A stretch of 64,000 nucleotides of DNA from Selaginella tamariscina (taxonomy: Eukaryota; Streptophyta; Lycopodiopsida; Selaginellales; Selaginellaceae), in the NCBI GenBank assembly GCA_003024785.1, contig PUQB01000041.1, positions 515,348 through 579,347 on the forward strand, written 5' to 3'. Below the pieces are notes generated by a model. It did no database searches and was not told the origin of the DNA. It was given only the letters and a program-made list of their open reading frames with translations. The position numbers and the translations under genes were made by a program. Of this stretch, positions 47,862-58,178 are shown piece by piece. Every line of letters starts with the position of its first letter. Positions within the stretch are counted from its first letter, which is position 1.

Positions 47862-48997
47862 TTAAAAGAGATTGGCTCTAGCACACAGGCAGAGATTAAA
47901 GGTAAAAGCATACAAGCACTCTGCATTTTCAATGGCTTTCTTGCTTGGAATTTTCATCCGCTTTCCTCTTCCTAGCTCCTTAATTGCTGGTGTAGGATCA
48001 ACTATCACTGGAGATGGAGATGTGGATTCAGCTAATTCATTATCAACTTGGATCACTGAGTCAGCTCCTCCTTGATCAAGAGACTCTACAACAAGATAAT
48101 CATTCCAAACATCTGCATTAAGAATGTTGTCGTCCCAGAGCCACTCACGTGGAAACATCACAAAATCAAGGTCAGGAATAGAAGCTGTCTCAAAATAAGA
48201 ATTTTCCTTAAAAAATTGTACCTCTTCCTGCCTACATATGTGAATAGTGCTAGTCAATGGATCCATCAAGCGGTAAGCATGAGGACTTGTCTCTGACATG
48301 CTTACAAACATTAGTTGTTGTCCAGAAGGTTCAAATTTTGAATGTAGATCTGAGGGATAAGCAATACACCCAAAAATACGTAGATTAGCCACATTAGGCT
48401 TAATTCCCGTAAACCGTTCTTCAGGAGTTTTCCCTCTAATTGCGACAGTGGGATGATGGTTAAGAAGAAAAACTGCATACCTTACGGCTTTGCCCAAAAT
48501 TTCTCAGGAGTATTTGCATGTGCAAGAAGACATCTTGCTATATCCACGATAGAACGATTCTTTCTTTCTGCGACCCCATTATGTTGAGGTGTATATGGTT
48601 CAGTGAGTTGCCGTTGAATCCCAGAAGTGGAACATAGCTGATTGAAATTGCAATTCACAAATTCACCACCATTATCAGTCCTCAACTTTTTGATTCGACA
48701 ACTAGTTTGGTTCTCCACCAATGCTTTCCATTCTATAAAGCAATCCAAAACTTCAGATTTAGTTTTCAAGAAATAAACCCAAGTTTTTTGACTAAGATCA
48801 TCCATAAAGGTTGCCTTGCAAAAAGATGGAATACAGATTGGGCCACAGACATCACTATGGACAAGCTCCAACAGTTCATGTGCCCTACTCCCGATTGTTT
48901 TGAATGGTTGGCAATGATGCTTGCCAAGAGCACATGCCTCGCATGGAGAAAGAGTCAAATCGTTAGATACATTCAAACCATTTACCATTGGTCTCAA
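47862..48997 (-). pseudogene. Copia-1 integrase
   Basis: The zinc-finger end reads CEACALGKHHCQPF. The core has HSDVCGPI, LRTDNGGEF and HNGVAERKNR, giving the three acidic residues D, D and E. A frame change near 48490 leads to AVRYAVFLLNHHPTVAIRGK and NLRIFGCIAYP, typical of the copia integrase C-terminal GKR region. A long spacer with acidic character follows, toward RT. The catalytic residues are intact even though the frame is not. Confidence 0.88.
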
Positions 48998-49094
48998 ACT
49001 TTCAATCTCGGAAATTGAGCAATGACTTACAAATTTCCTTTCCTGGGTGCTACGGCAACCACGTTGTTAGAATACTTTCTTTGGATAATACAAG

Positions 49095-50201
49095 TCATAT
49101 CATTAAAAACGACCGTATTACCCATTTAGCAACAGAAAGTAAATCTTTGCGTAAGGAAGGAGCAAACATTACCCCAGCGAGTGTGAGATCCCCTTCATAT
49201 GTGTGAATACTGATATCACCGATTACATGCACATGATGCTCACTATTGTCTCCCAGTTGAACTGCATGTTGGCCAAGACAGTCATGATACTTAACATAAT
49301 GATCCTTATGCCAAGTTAGGTGAGTAGTAGCACCAGAATCTATCACAAAAGAGCCCTTTACCGTTGTGTTGTTGCAAGCTTTGGTTTTGATCTCAGCAAC
49401 ACAAACCTCCTCAAGTAGGTGTCCATAGTTAGCTGATGTCTTCCTAGACTTGATCTCCTCCAATTGCTTTTGAAGATGTTTCATCTTCAATCTGCATTCA
49501 TTCTCATCATGGTTAGCTTTGTTACAGTAACCATAATTTTTCTTTTTCTTATCCTTCCCATTCTCCTTCAGCTTGGACGTGTTCAACTCTCCTTCTGGTT
49601 TTCCCTTATTCTTTTTCTTCCTTGCAATTTGCTTAGAAGTTCCTGCAAACAAGGCTTGATCAGAATTTGAGCTGCCAATTCTCACATTCTTCCACATGAT
49701 TATCTCCTTCTTAACGGCAAGTATTGCACTGCTAAGTTGAAGCTTCTCAACCTGCATCAAGTTTCTTTGAAGGGAGTGAAAAGAGTTGGGTAAAGAACGA
49801 AGAAAGAAGTAATTTTGGAGGGAAGGAGGAAGCTTGTTGTCTTTGTTGGACTCCTCAATTTGCTTGTATGTGTTCTTCATGTTGTTCACGAACTGGTCAA
49901 AGTTCTCGGATTCGGACCACCACATATTGACCATCTCTGTGTAGAGGTGTCCAATCTGCACATGAGTCTGCAACTTGTGCTTGTCGCAGAGCTTCTTCCA
50001 CAGATCTTTGCTGGTGTAGTTCTCCTCGAGATTGAGATCATTTAACACACTCTCCGTCACAGCTAATCCAATCATTGCCATGCCTTTATCCTCTCGCCGG
50101 CTCCAGGTGTCCAGCTTTTGGTATCCAGCATCAGCTCCTGGTTTGAGCTCGTCTCCATTGACCACGCCCCAAACTCCCTCGCCTTTGAGGATGAGTTCCA
50201 T
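49095..50201 (-). CDS. Copia-1 gag-protease
   Basis: This is a continuous 368-codon frame. The N-terminal gag region contains LTESVLNDLN-like VTESVLNDLNLEENYTSKDL, then WKKLCDKHKLQ and a UBN2-type block (LYTEMVNMWWSESENFDQFV). A lysine-rich stretch precedes a zinc knuckle that has lost its first Cys (YGYCNKANHDENEC). The protease active site reads FVIDSGATTHLT. The frame ends soon after LLSVAKWV. The start used is ATG 50201, about 110 bp from the LTR. It is the best preserved retroelement frame in the window. Confidence 0.85.
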   Translation of the reverse strand: MELILKGEGVWGVVNGDELKPGADAGYQKLDTWSRREDKGMAMIGLAVTESVLNDLNLEENYTSKDLWKKLCDKHKLQTHVQIGHLYTEMVNMWWSESENFDQFVNNMKNTYKQIEESNKDNKLPPSLQNYFFLRSLPNSFHSLQRNLMQVEKLQLSSAILAVKKEIIMWKNVRIGSSNSDQALFAGTSKQIARKKKNKGKPEGELNTSKLKENGKDKKKKNYGYCNKANHDENECRLKMKHLQKQLEEIKSRKTSANYGHLLEEVCVAEIKTKACNNTTVKGSFVIDSGATTHLTWHKDHYVKYHDCLGQHAVQLGDNSEHHVHVIGDISIHTYEGDLTLAGVMFAPSLRKDLLSVAKWVIRSFLMI

Positions 50202-50309
50202 TTGGCGTCTCCAGCTTGAGAAATTTCCAGAACCATCAAAAATGGTAATGGAACGGCCGTTGGAGAATGTGATGGTAGCTCTCCATCTTTCTGACCCTGC
50301 CCGATACCA

Positions 50310-50479
50310 CGATAGAATGAAAGATCTTTAATTAGAAAGAAAAGAAACAACTGTAATGCTTATTAGTTCATGCATAGCATATATACAACTCTACGTTTAA
50401 AATATCTCGGCAACTGTTAAGCCTTGAAAGCGGCGGTGCCGGAGATTAAGGCTGTCATCTCCTTGATTTCAGCTCAACA
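50310..50479 (-). repeat. Copia-1 5' LTR
   Basis: This 170-bp sequence on the minus strand begins TGTTGAGCTGAAATCAAGGA. It matches 56154-56325 on the plus strand closely. The primer site lies just inside it. Confidence 0.9.
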
Positions 50480-50720
50480 AGGACATGCAGGAAATAGAGG
50501 TTGTGCATGAGCTTAGTGATTGGTTTTGTACTTAGATGTTCTGGACGCGTGGTTCAAAAAATGCTACACGAAACTGCCAGCCAGCACAGTAAGCAATGTG
50601 TAGAACAAACAGAAAGCGCCAACCTGTAGGAGCATGTGGATGAAGTAGATTAGTGTCTGCAGTGGTGAATTGCTGGTTGAACACAATGCAAAAGTACCCC
50701 TGCAATCAAGGAAATCCATG
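50480..50720 (+). pseudogene. GCP pseudogene fragment, right flank of copia-1
   Basis: This matches 32770-33020 closely in the same orientation (AGGACATGCAGGAAATAGAG; GAACAAACAGAAAGCGCCAA). It begins exactly at the AGGAC target site beside the LTR. In the intact copy this is just inside the exon starting at 32766. Confidence 0.85.
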
Positions 50721-51894
50721 AAACAATCTATGGTCTTCCTTCCTTCCTACCTGCTTATCTTAGAAGATGAAGAAGAAGAAGAGCAGATCAACAATTAATA
50801 TAATGATAATCTTTTAAACGTTCTGGACTTAAGTGTTTTCTGTCTTGGGATGTCTAGGAGGTAAAGCATTTCATAGAGAAGCCTGTTGGACTTCAGAGCA
50901 TCTCTGAAGAATATACAAGACTGACGTCTGTAGCAACCATTTATATTCAAAGGTGCTTAGTAGATTATGTATTAATACATACACATACCTATCTAGTTAA
51001 TTAGTGATTGTTTGCTTGTCTTTAGGTGCTTGAACTGAGATCTTTGTTTCTTGACAACATGAGCTGTCTACATAAATATTAAAAGAAGCATCAGGTGTCG
51101 GAGCATGCAGTTGATGACGCATCTTATGTATATAATGTGATGTGTACGAATTACACTTCTATTGTATTCTTTCATTTGTTTGTACAACATATTCTTTCAT
51201 TTGTTTGTACATCTCAACATATTCTTTCATTTGTTTGTACATCTCATCGTAGTATCGGAGGCATGTTACGATCCTTGTGACTTTGATAGGGTTAATACTT
51301 GTATTTTTTAAAATTGTGAACTATTGGAGTCTCTCGTACACGATGAAGCTCAAAATTTTCGCAATAAGTGTTTTGTGATGGAGTGCGATGGCGGCCAAGC
51401 ATTTGGGATTCTCCAGCGTTACCAACTAAACAGGCTATATAAATTCTAAATTTAAAATGCATTATTTCATATTTATTGTACATATTTATACGTTTAGAAT
51501 TATTATTACATTTATATGGAGAACTCATTAGGAAATTACATAAAACCAGGTTGATTTTATTGCTACTCCATTGGTTGTATGCAAATTCTAAGTAACAAGT
51601 TTGAAATCATTGGAGCTATTCAATACGAAGAGATTTCATGTTGTTTAGAGCCACCGACTATCTCAATTATCACTGCATAATGATTTTCAAAGGTTACGAA
51701 TGAGCTCAAGCATATCGAGTGTTTCTTGAAGGGTCAATGAATAAATTTTTTATATTGGTTGTTATACTTGTAAGGCTTTGGACACGATGAGGCTTAGGGT
51801 GTACCACTACAAGTTCAATAACGAGCTGCAATAGGCCAAAGAAAGGTTAAGGAAAACTAGAGACTTTAGTAGTTGCAGCTACGTTTTGACGCAC
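50721..51894. other. Non-coding spacer with a 30-bp triplicate
   Basis: The unit ATTCTTTCATTTGTTTGTAC is repeated three times at about 51168-51245. The rest is AT-rich, with no gene seen. Confidence 0.6.
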
Positions 51895-52720
51895 GTGATA
51901 CTCGCTCTGATGCCCCAGTGGGCAGTACACAACTTCACGCCCTAGTGGGCCGCGTTAAATGCCCCAGTGAGCATGCTACATAGGTTTGTACCAGTGGGTG
52001 ATACTCAGTTAGATGCCCAGTGGACAGCACACAGCTTGAAGCCCTAGTGGTCAGTACAGTTAGTCACTTCTGTGAGCGATACTTCAGATGTCCCAGTGGG
52101 CAGCACATAGCTTGAAGCGCCAGTGGGCAACACACATCTTGAAGCCCCAGTGGGTAGCACATAACTTGAAGCTCGAGTGGGCAGTACAGTCAGTGGGTGA
52201 TACTCAGTCTGATGCCCCAGTGGTCAGCACACAGCTTGGAGCCCGAGTGGGCAGTACAATCAATCACCCCGGTGGGTGAAACTCAGTCAATTGCCCAGTG
52301 GGTAGCACACAACTTGAAGCCTGAGTAGGCAATACATAGTCAGTCATTTAGTGGGTGATACTTTGTCAGATGCCCTAGTGGGCAACACACATCTTGAAGC
52401 CCCAATGGGTGGTACACAATTGAGAGTGATATGTGTAGAGACTGTCCATAGTATTTGTGGTACCTTCATGAGGGGAATGTTGGGATGGACAATGAGGCAC
52501 CACACAATTTGAAGCCCCAATGGGTGATACATAGTTAGACGCCCCAATGGGCAGAGTCCCAATGGATTCAGACATCCCAATGTGGGCAGTACACAACTTG
52601 GAGCCCCAATGAGTGGTACACATCAAATGCTTTAATGGCCAAGATACATTTGGAGCTCCAACTGAGAGTGTACGGTTGGATGTATGCAGTATACAATGTG
52701 TGGTAAATGCTGCAAGTGTT
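51895..52720. repeat. Minisatellite with core GCCCCAGTGGGCAGCACACA
   Basis: About 20 degenerate units of 28-40 bp alternate CCCAGTGGGCAG-CACACA-CTTGAAG with CAGTGGGTGATACTCAGT. Units late in the array change CCAGTGGG to CCAATGGG. Open frames on both strands are by-products. Confidence 0.88.
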
Positions 52721-53270
52721 GTATATTCTTGAAGATTGGGTTCTTCACACTTCCCAGTTCTCTGAGTGGAGGTTGTTGTCAAAAAGCTTATACCTCATGA
52801 CTTTAGTTCCTTTATGAACGGAGTGGAAGCAATGAGAGATTCAAAGTTTGGCTACGTTCACAAAAGCATGGTATGGAGTACACAAATCTTCCAAGGTAAC
52901 TTTCCTTCGTGTTTTAATAGCACTTACTGAAAATACATTCAATGTATGTGAAGAACACATTCCCTCACAGTGAAATAAATCAAGTCTACATAAATGTTAC
53001 ATGAAGCATCAAGTGCTTTCTCTTTCTCTTGTTACACATGCGGGCTGATGCAATGAGGAGCACGGATTATCTCCAGTTGTTTGTGGATGAAACATTGTGG
53101 TAGAATGATCTGGTGCTGTGTCCACTGAGTTGTATTCAGATTTGATCCTGCATGTTTTCCGTGTTGAGATTTCTGGAATAATGCTCAGTACTTCATTGCA
53201 TTGCTTCAATTACATAAATAGGGCTTTTGTGACACTTCATCCTCACTGACAGGTAGACTCGTGACTGGAT

Positions 53271-54044
53271 TGCTTAGTTGGACTCTTGTTTGGATAGCTG
53301 ACGTGGTTTTGTATATCTCCACTCCTCAAGGAGCATGAGCATCTTCAAGAAAACTTCATGTTTGATGTGAGGAAGAGCTTCAGTTGGCACATCCGCTAGC
53401 ATTGAGTTTGTTGGGTAGAATTTCAGCTGAATCATTCTCTTCTGAACTTGCTCTAGTATAAAGTGAAAATGGAGATGAATGTGCTTGGTTAGGTAATAGA
53501 ACTCTGAGTTTTTAGTCAAAGATATGGCTAACTAACTGTTGCCAATAGCTTAACTGCCAATAGCTTAACTACCCATGTCTCGATCTGAAGATCCTGTAAC
53601 AACCTTCTCGGTCACACTGTTTCCTTAGCTGATGTATTCAGCTTTAGTGCTAGACATTGTAGTGATGGCATGTCGTTTACTACACAGCTCACAACATTTT
53701 CATTAACCAGGAACACATAACAAGAAGACTTTCGATCATCAAGCATATGTGTAGCTGACCAATCTGCTTTCACCTCTGCAATATGTCAATGTTAGATGCC
53801 TAATGAAGAAGATGCGCCAAAGGGAAAAGAAGACATGTAGAAATGGCTAATGAGAAGGTCAATAGCTGCATTTCTCATCTCTGGGTTCTAGAAACGTGCC
53901 ACATGATCCTTTTTACATCGGTCCAATGAGCTTTCAAGGGGCGCTTTAAGTACTTTGCCACAATGCCTACAGCATAAGCAATATCCAATCTTGTGGAGAC
54001 CACCAGGTAGATCAAATTGCCAACTACAAAACGATAAAGAGTTC
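53271..54044 (-). pseudogene. Copia-2 RT end and RNase H (second half)
   Basis: Read leftward from 54044: RTLYRFVVGNLIYLVVSTR, LDIAYAVGIVAKYLKRPLKA, HWTDVKRIMWHV, then RNase H VKADWSATHMLDDRKSS and finally LKFYPTNSMLADVPTEALP. That is the copia order through to the C-terminal PTxxxLAD motif. It is interrupted on the right by a gypsy LTR at 54045. Its first half is the plus-strand RT at 43640-44243. Confidence 0.85.
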
Positions 54045-54253
54045 TGTTACTACCCGTATAACAAATCAAAGAATATTCCCTAAAAATGTATAAGCTAGAA
54101 TATTCCTAAAGAGCTATACTTAGATTTAAGAGAATTAAGGGCATACGAATATGGGAAGCCTTTTGGAGAGCAGCATGTGGAGAATAGAGACAACTCGGGG
54201 GAGGTCGGGTGGTTTTGTGAGAGTCTCTAGTTTGTACGTAGTGGTGCCTAACA
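54045..54253 (+). repeat. Gypsy B/E 5' LTR
   Basis: This 209-bp sequence runs TGTTACTACCCGTATAACAA...GTGGTGCCTAACA, matching 27756-27939 and the inverse of 44244-44451. The primer site directly after it proves its polarity. Confidence 0.9.
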
Positions 54254-55462
54254 ATTGGTATCGGAGCAAGGTTTGAGATGAGTGACCGGTGGGAAGGAGA
54301 GGATAATGGAGACGTTGGACACTAAAAGGCAAATTGTCCAAGGAGAAGCAAGCCCAAGGGCAAAAGTTTCAATGGTAGCAAGGACAAGTAGACGCCTAAG
54401 AAGCTTTAGGAGATGGAGCATGGAGAGGAGCACAAAGGAGACTTCTCTAACCACAAAGTAAATTTCTATTTGTTCTTGCTCAATAGGTAAACTACATGGC
54501 ACGGGAGGAGTCACACACACGTGCTATTGTGGTGGAGGGACGACTAGGTGAGCGTCCAGTGCGAATCCTTGTGGATAACATGAGTAGCAATAACTTTGTG
54601 TCAACAAAGTTAGTGGAGGAGTGCAGCTTGCCCACGAAGAATGTGCTTCAATATGAATTTGAAGGCTCAGCTATCACATATAGCTACAGTGCTTGTGTGG
54701 AGGAGTTACAGCTAAAGCTTGGCAAAACCCAACTGGTGGAGCTACACAAAGACAGTGCCTCAATACGAGATTGAGGGCTCAACTATCACATAGAGCTACA
54801 GTGCTTGTGTGGAGGAGTTACAGCTGGAGGTTAGCAAAACCCAACTGGTGGATCTACGCGAAGAGCCTCAATACGAGATTGAGGGCTCAACTATCACACA
54901 GAGCTACAGTGCTTGTGTGGAGGAGTTATAGCTGGAGGTTGGCAAAACCCAACTGGTGGAGCTGCACGAAGAGCCTCAATACGAGATTAAGGGCTCAGCT
55001 ATCACATAGAGCTACAGTGCTTGTGGAGGAGTTACAACTGAAGGTTGGCAAAACCCAACTGGTGGAGCTACTCAAAGAGCCTCAATATGAGATTGAGGGC
55101 TCAGCTATCACATAAAGGTACAGTGCTTGTGTGGAGGAGTTACAGCTAGAGGTTGGCAAAACCCAGCTAGTGGAGTTGCACGAAGACTGTGCCTCAATAC
55201 GAGATTGAGGGCTCAACTATCACACAGAGCTATAGTGCTTGTGTGGAGGAGTTACAGCTGTAGGTTGGCAAAACCCAGCTGATGGAGTTGCACGAAGATT
55301 GTGCCTCAATACAAGATTAAGGGCTCAGCTATCACATAGAGCTACAGTGCTTGTGTGGAGGAGTTACAGCTGTAGGTTGGCAAAACCCAGCTGGTGGAGC
55401 TGCACGAAGACTGTGCCTCAATACGAGATTGAGGGCTTATTTGTCACATATAACTAAATTGC
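54045..55462 (+). mobile_element. Gypsy B/E, 5' half (LTR, primer site, protease)
   Basis: The 5' LTR 54045-54253 is followed by the primer site TTGGTATCGGAGC. About 250 bp of decayed leader or gag follows, then the protease RLGERPVRILVDNMSSNNFV (54539 onward), where the usual D-S/T-G is D-N-M. A tandem repeat of the following segment runs 54640-55450 (units about 100-112 bp, about seven copies). The element stops at 55462 at the second inversion junction. The outer LTR flank is AGTTC. Confidence 0.9.
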
Positions 55463-56325
55463 CGCCTTGATTTAGCCTACATGGTCATTGCTCTCAGTTA
55501 GTTTTCCACTAATCCAAGTAGAAAGCACACTGGGACATGGCTAAATCAGTGATGCGTTATGTAAAGCAGACGCTTGGTTATGGGGTGTTATACCAACTAG
55601 CGAGACGTTCATGTTAATTGCCTACAGTGACAGCAGCATGGCAGATGACAGTGGCAATTACAAGTCCACTAAAGATTTTGTTTCCAGCTTGGAAGCAGTC
55701 TAGTTCTATGGAGCAACAAGAAGCAAGTTCACGCTGCTCTCTCTTTTACATAGGCAGAATACCTTGCTGCCTCTACTGCCTCACGAGAAATTCTTTGGTT
55801 TCAAGATTTCCTTAGAGCTCTTGGCCAGGAAATATCACTAATCAAGCTTCATGTTGACAACAAAGGAGCTATCGATTGGTGTAACAGTGAGGTAACACAC
55901 TGGAAGTCTCGACATGTTGCCAAGCATTATCACTATGTTCGAGATTTGGTAAAAGCAGGATTTTTGAAAGTTGAACACATTTCTTCACATCAGCAGCTTG
56001 CGGACATTTTCACGAAGCCACTGGCCAAAGAATTATTTATTGAGCATCGGTCAGCAATTGGAGGCCTTGCCTAGCAAGGCCCTGACTGAGGAGGAGATAA
56101 AGTACAGATGCAAAGCAGCCGCAGCAGCAGTCATCACCCTTGTTTAGGAGGAGTGTTGAGCTGAAAATCAAGGAGATGATAGCCTCAATCTCCGGCACGG
56201 CCGCTTTCAAGGCTTAACAGTCGCCGAGATACTTTCAACGTAGAGTTGTATATATGCTATGTGTGAACTAATAAGCATTACAGTTATTTCTTTTCTTTTC
56301 TGATTAAAGATCTTTCATTCTGTCA
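55463..56325 (+). mobile_element. Copia-1, 3' part (RNase H and 3' LTR)
   Basis: This part begins in the motif RLDLAYMVIALS. The RNase H segment follows with frame changes: AYSDSSMADDSGNYKS, HAALSFTEAEYLAAS, LHVDNKGAIDWCN, HYHYVRDL and QQLADIFTKPLAKE. It thus keeps the copia RNase H acidic residues. A purine tract TTAGGAGGAG precedes the 3' LTR (56154-56325). The outer flank GTCCT is the reverse complement of AGGAC at 50480. Confidence 0.92.
56154..56325 (+). repeat. Copia-1 3' LTR
   Basis: This is a 172-bp LTR, TGTTGAGCTGAAAATCAAGG...CATTCTGTCA, the near-identical inverse of 50310-50479. Confidence 0.9.
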
Positions 56326-56740
56326 GTCCTTAATCTGCAAGATCATTAACCTGTGTGTGTGTATGTGTGTGAGAGAGAGATCACTCTACTTCATGTTGCT
56401 ATGTTATCTCGTGTTGGATGCCGTGAAGGAAGTCGCCCCAAATAACATGTAGTAACTGAGACTGCACGAAATGTCCAATTCGATGCCTAATGAAAGCCCA
56501 TCAAGTTAAAGGTTTCAAACTTGGTTATTCATTCTACATTCACTACAATTTCGCATGCATGCATGCACTGGAGCACATACACAGCACACACACACCTGAA
56601 AAGCTGAAGTGTACGAAATCGGTCCTTCTCCTACAGAGTACATTTAAGCAAAGAGCGATCCATTACCTACAAGAACTAGATGTTCCTAATGATGCAAAAT
56701 TAATACATTGTATGTGGTGCAAAGAGCTAGTGCACACACA
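56326..56740 (-). pseudogene. GCP pseudogene fragment, left flank of copia-1
   Basis: This is the reverse complement of about 32345-32770, including the exons at 32391-32461 and 32567-32653 and the intervening CA/GA microsatellite. It ends at GTCCT next to the LTR, exactly where the fragment at 50480 starts. The two are therefore halves of one interrupted locus. Confidence 0.85.
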
Positions 56741-56994
56741 TAATACGCCCACAAAACTCATAAATAAATTAAATATGACCTGACGAAGTTTATGATATAT
56801 AACAACGACAAAACAAACCTCTATGTATACATATATATGCATACTTATTATATGTGTGTGTATATACATATTAATATGTGATACATACTTAGAACACTAT
56901 ATACACATATAATATGCAAACAATATAAATGTAATGTCGTTCAAAGATGTATTTGGAAACAAATTTCATAAATGAAAAGGTAAAATATCTATAA
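56741..56994. other. AT-rich spacer
   Basis: This sequence has no counterpart in R1, where about 1.2 kb of other sequence separates the small gene from the matching GCP exons. No gene is seen. Confidence 0.5.
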
Positions 56995-57059
56995 TTAATA
57001 GAATATGCTACGGACGGTTCGAATTAACCCTATGAATATTTAGCCTTTCCATGTAGCAG

Positions 57060-57093
57060 TATAATTAAACCCTGTTAGGGCTGGTTAAGGTTC
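57060..57093 (+). promoter_or_regulatory. Telo-box-like and site-II-like promoter motifs
   Basis: AAACCCTGTTAGGGCTGG lies about 25 bp before the ATG of the small gene, followed by GGTTCATGGGC. AAACCCT (telo-box) with GGGCT/TGGGC elements is typical of plant ribosome-biogenesis and translation gene promoters. The same block (AACCCATGTTAGGGCTGG) is kept at about 43188-43210 in the inverted copy. The function is inferred from motif only. Confidence 0.4.
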
Positions 57094-58178
57094 ATGGGCA
57101 GGAGACGACGAGGTGCGAAGCGGGCGCCACAGGAGGAGAGCATATGTTTCCCGTTGCGTCCAAGGAACGAGAAGATTGCACAGTATGCATTGCGGAATTG
57201 CAACGAGTGTAAGTGTGAGAAAGCGAGGGTATTGATGATCTTCAAAGACAGGGAGATTCTATCATTTGTTGCGTGCCCGAGCTATCTGCAAGAAATGGAA
57301 AATCTCGCAGATATGCTGCCCGTAATGTCCTTTATGCTCGCCGGGCCTATGAAACCCGGCCAGAGGTCTATAAATGTCTGGAGTTCATGGCGTTATTATG
57401 TTTACAAGAACAAGAATGGTCTGTGGTGCTTTTCGGGTTGAGGACTCCGCAGAAACCACCTACATGAAAGTTCTTGAAAGGTGCTCTGCAGCAGATTCTG
57501 AAGAGGATTCTGAAGAAGATTCTGAAGACTCCGTTTGGGTGGATGAACATCCTAAGCAATTTCTCTTTGCAGTAATTGATGAGGTCGTCTCTTCTCTCTC
57601 TATATATATAATTTATTTATTTGCTTAGTGTTTCATACTACACAAATAACATTAGAGTGTGTGAGAGAGAGAGGGGTGGAGGGAGGGAGGCGAATTTTGT
57701 ATTTGACATGACCTTGCTGCAGATGGTTAAAAAGTATGAAACATGTGGATCGGAAGAGGCAGAGAAGTATATGGAACAACTTTTGAGTTGTAATTTGGAG
57801 GTAAGATATTTGGTGGTCTAATACAATTGTAATTAATAAATCTGTGATATATATATATATATATATATATATAGTGGTTATATCGGATAAGTAAGTACTG
57901 TTTTAAGATATTTGGTGGTCTAAGACAATGTCTGTGATATATATGAGGCATGAGATGCGAACTTAATTACTAAATGTGTCCATAGTACCAAGAGAATTGT
58001 ATATGTAGATGATATGATACACTAACAGTTTTTGTTCAGGACTTGGAAGGGCAAATTGAAAATAAAATGGAGGATTATAAGAGGGAAGACGTTGTAAGTG
58101 TACCTTAATATGTTTTAAATTTGAATTAACTTTGTTAATTTGATTTTTTTTCAGCCCAAAATTCGAATCACAATGTGA
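57094..58178 (+). pseudogene. Unknown small gene, copy R2 (best preserved)
   Basis: There are four exons with consensus splice sites: 57094-57583, 57723-57800, 58040-58093 and 58155-58178 (ending ITM-stop). Exon 1 reads MGRRRRGAKRAPQEE, NEKIAQYALRNCNECKCE, EILSFVACPSYLQEMENLAD, FMLAGPMKPGQRSINVW and VYKNKNGLW. It then has a 2-base loss near 57422 relative to R3, followed by VEDSAETTY, the acidic run SEEDSEEDSEDS and DEHPKQFLFAVIDE. Exons 2-3 encode a short charged helix (EEAEKYMEQLLSCNLE; GQIENKMEDYKRED). The exon phases all fit. Restoring two bases would open the whole frame of about 210 residues. The family is not recognised. The basic start, acidic centre and telo-box promoter suggest a nuclear role, but that is a guess. 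Confidence 0.68.

Larger units (their letters stand above)
46933..50479 (-). mobile_element. Copia-1, 5' part (LTR, gag, protease, integrase, RT)
   Basis: Read right to left, the 5' LTR (50310-50479) is followed by a primer site TGGTATCGGGC, gag-protease, integrase and RT. The element ends at 46933 in the RT/RNase H boundary motif GSLMYAMVC. The missing RNase H and 3' LTR are at 55463-56325 on the plus strand. The outer flank of the LTR is AGGAC (50480-50484). Confidence 0.92.

Noticed and set aside
52088-52782. Open frames across the 52-kb minisatellite
   Set aside because: They follow the repeat period on both strands and have no domain resemblance.
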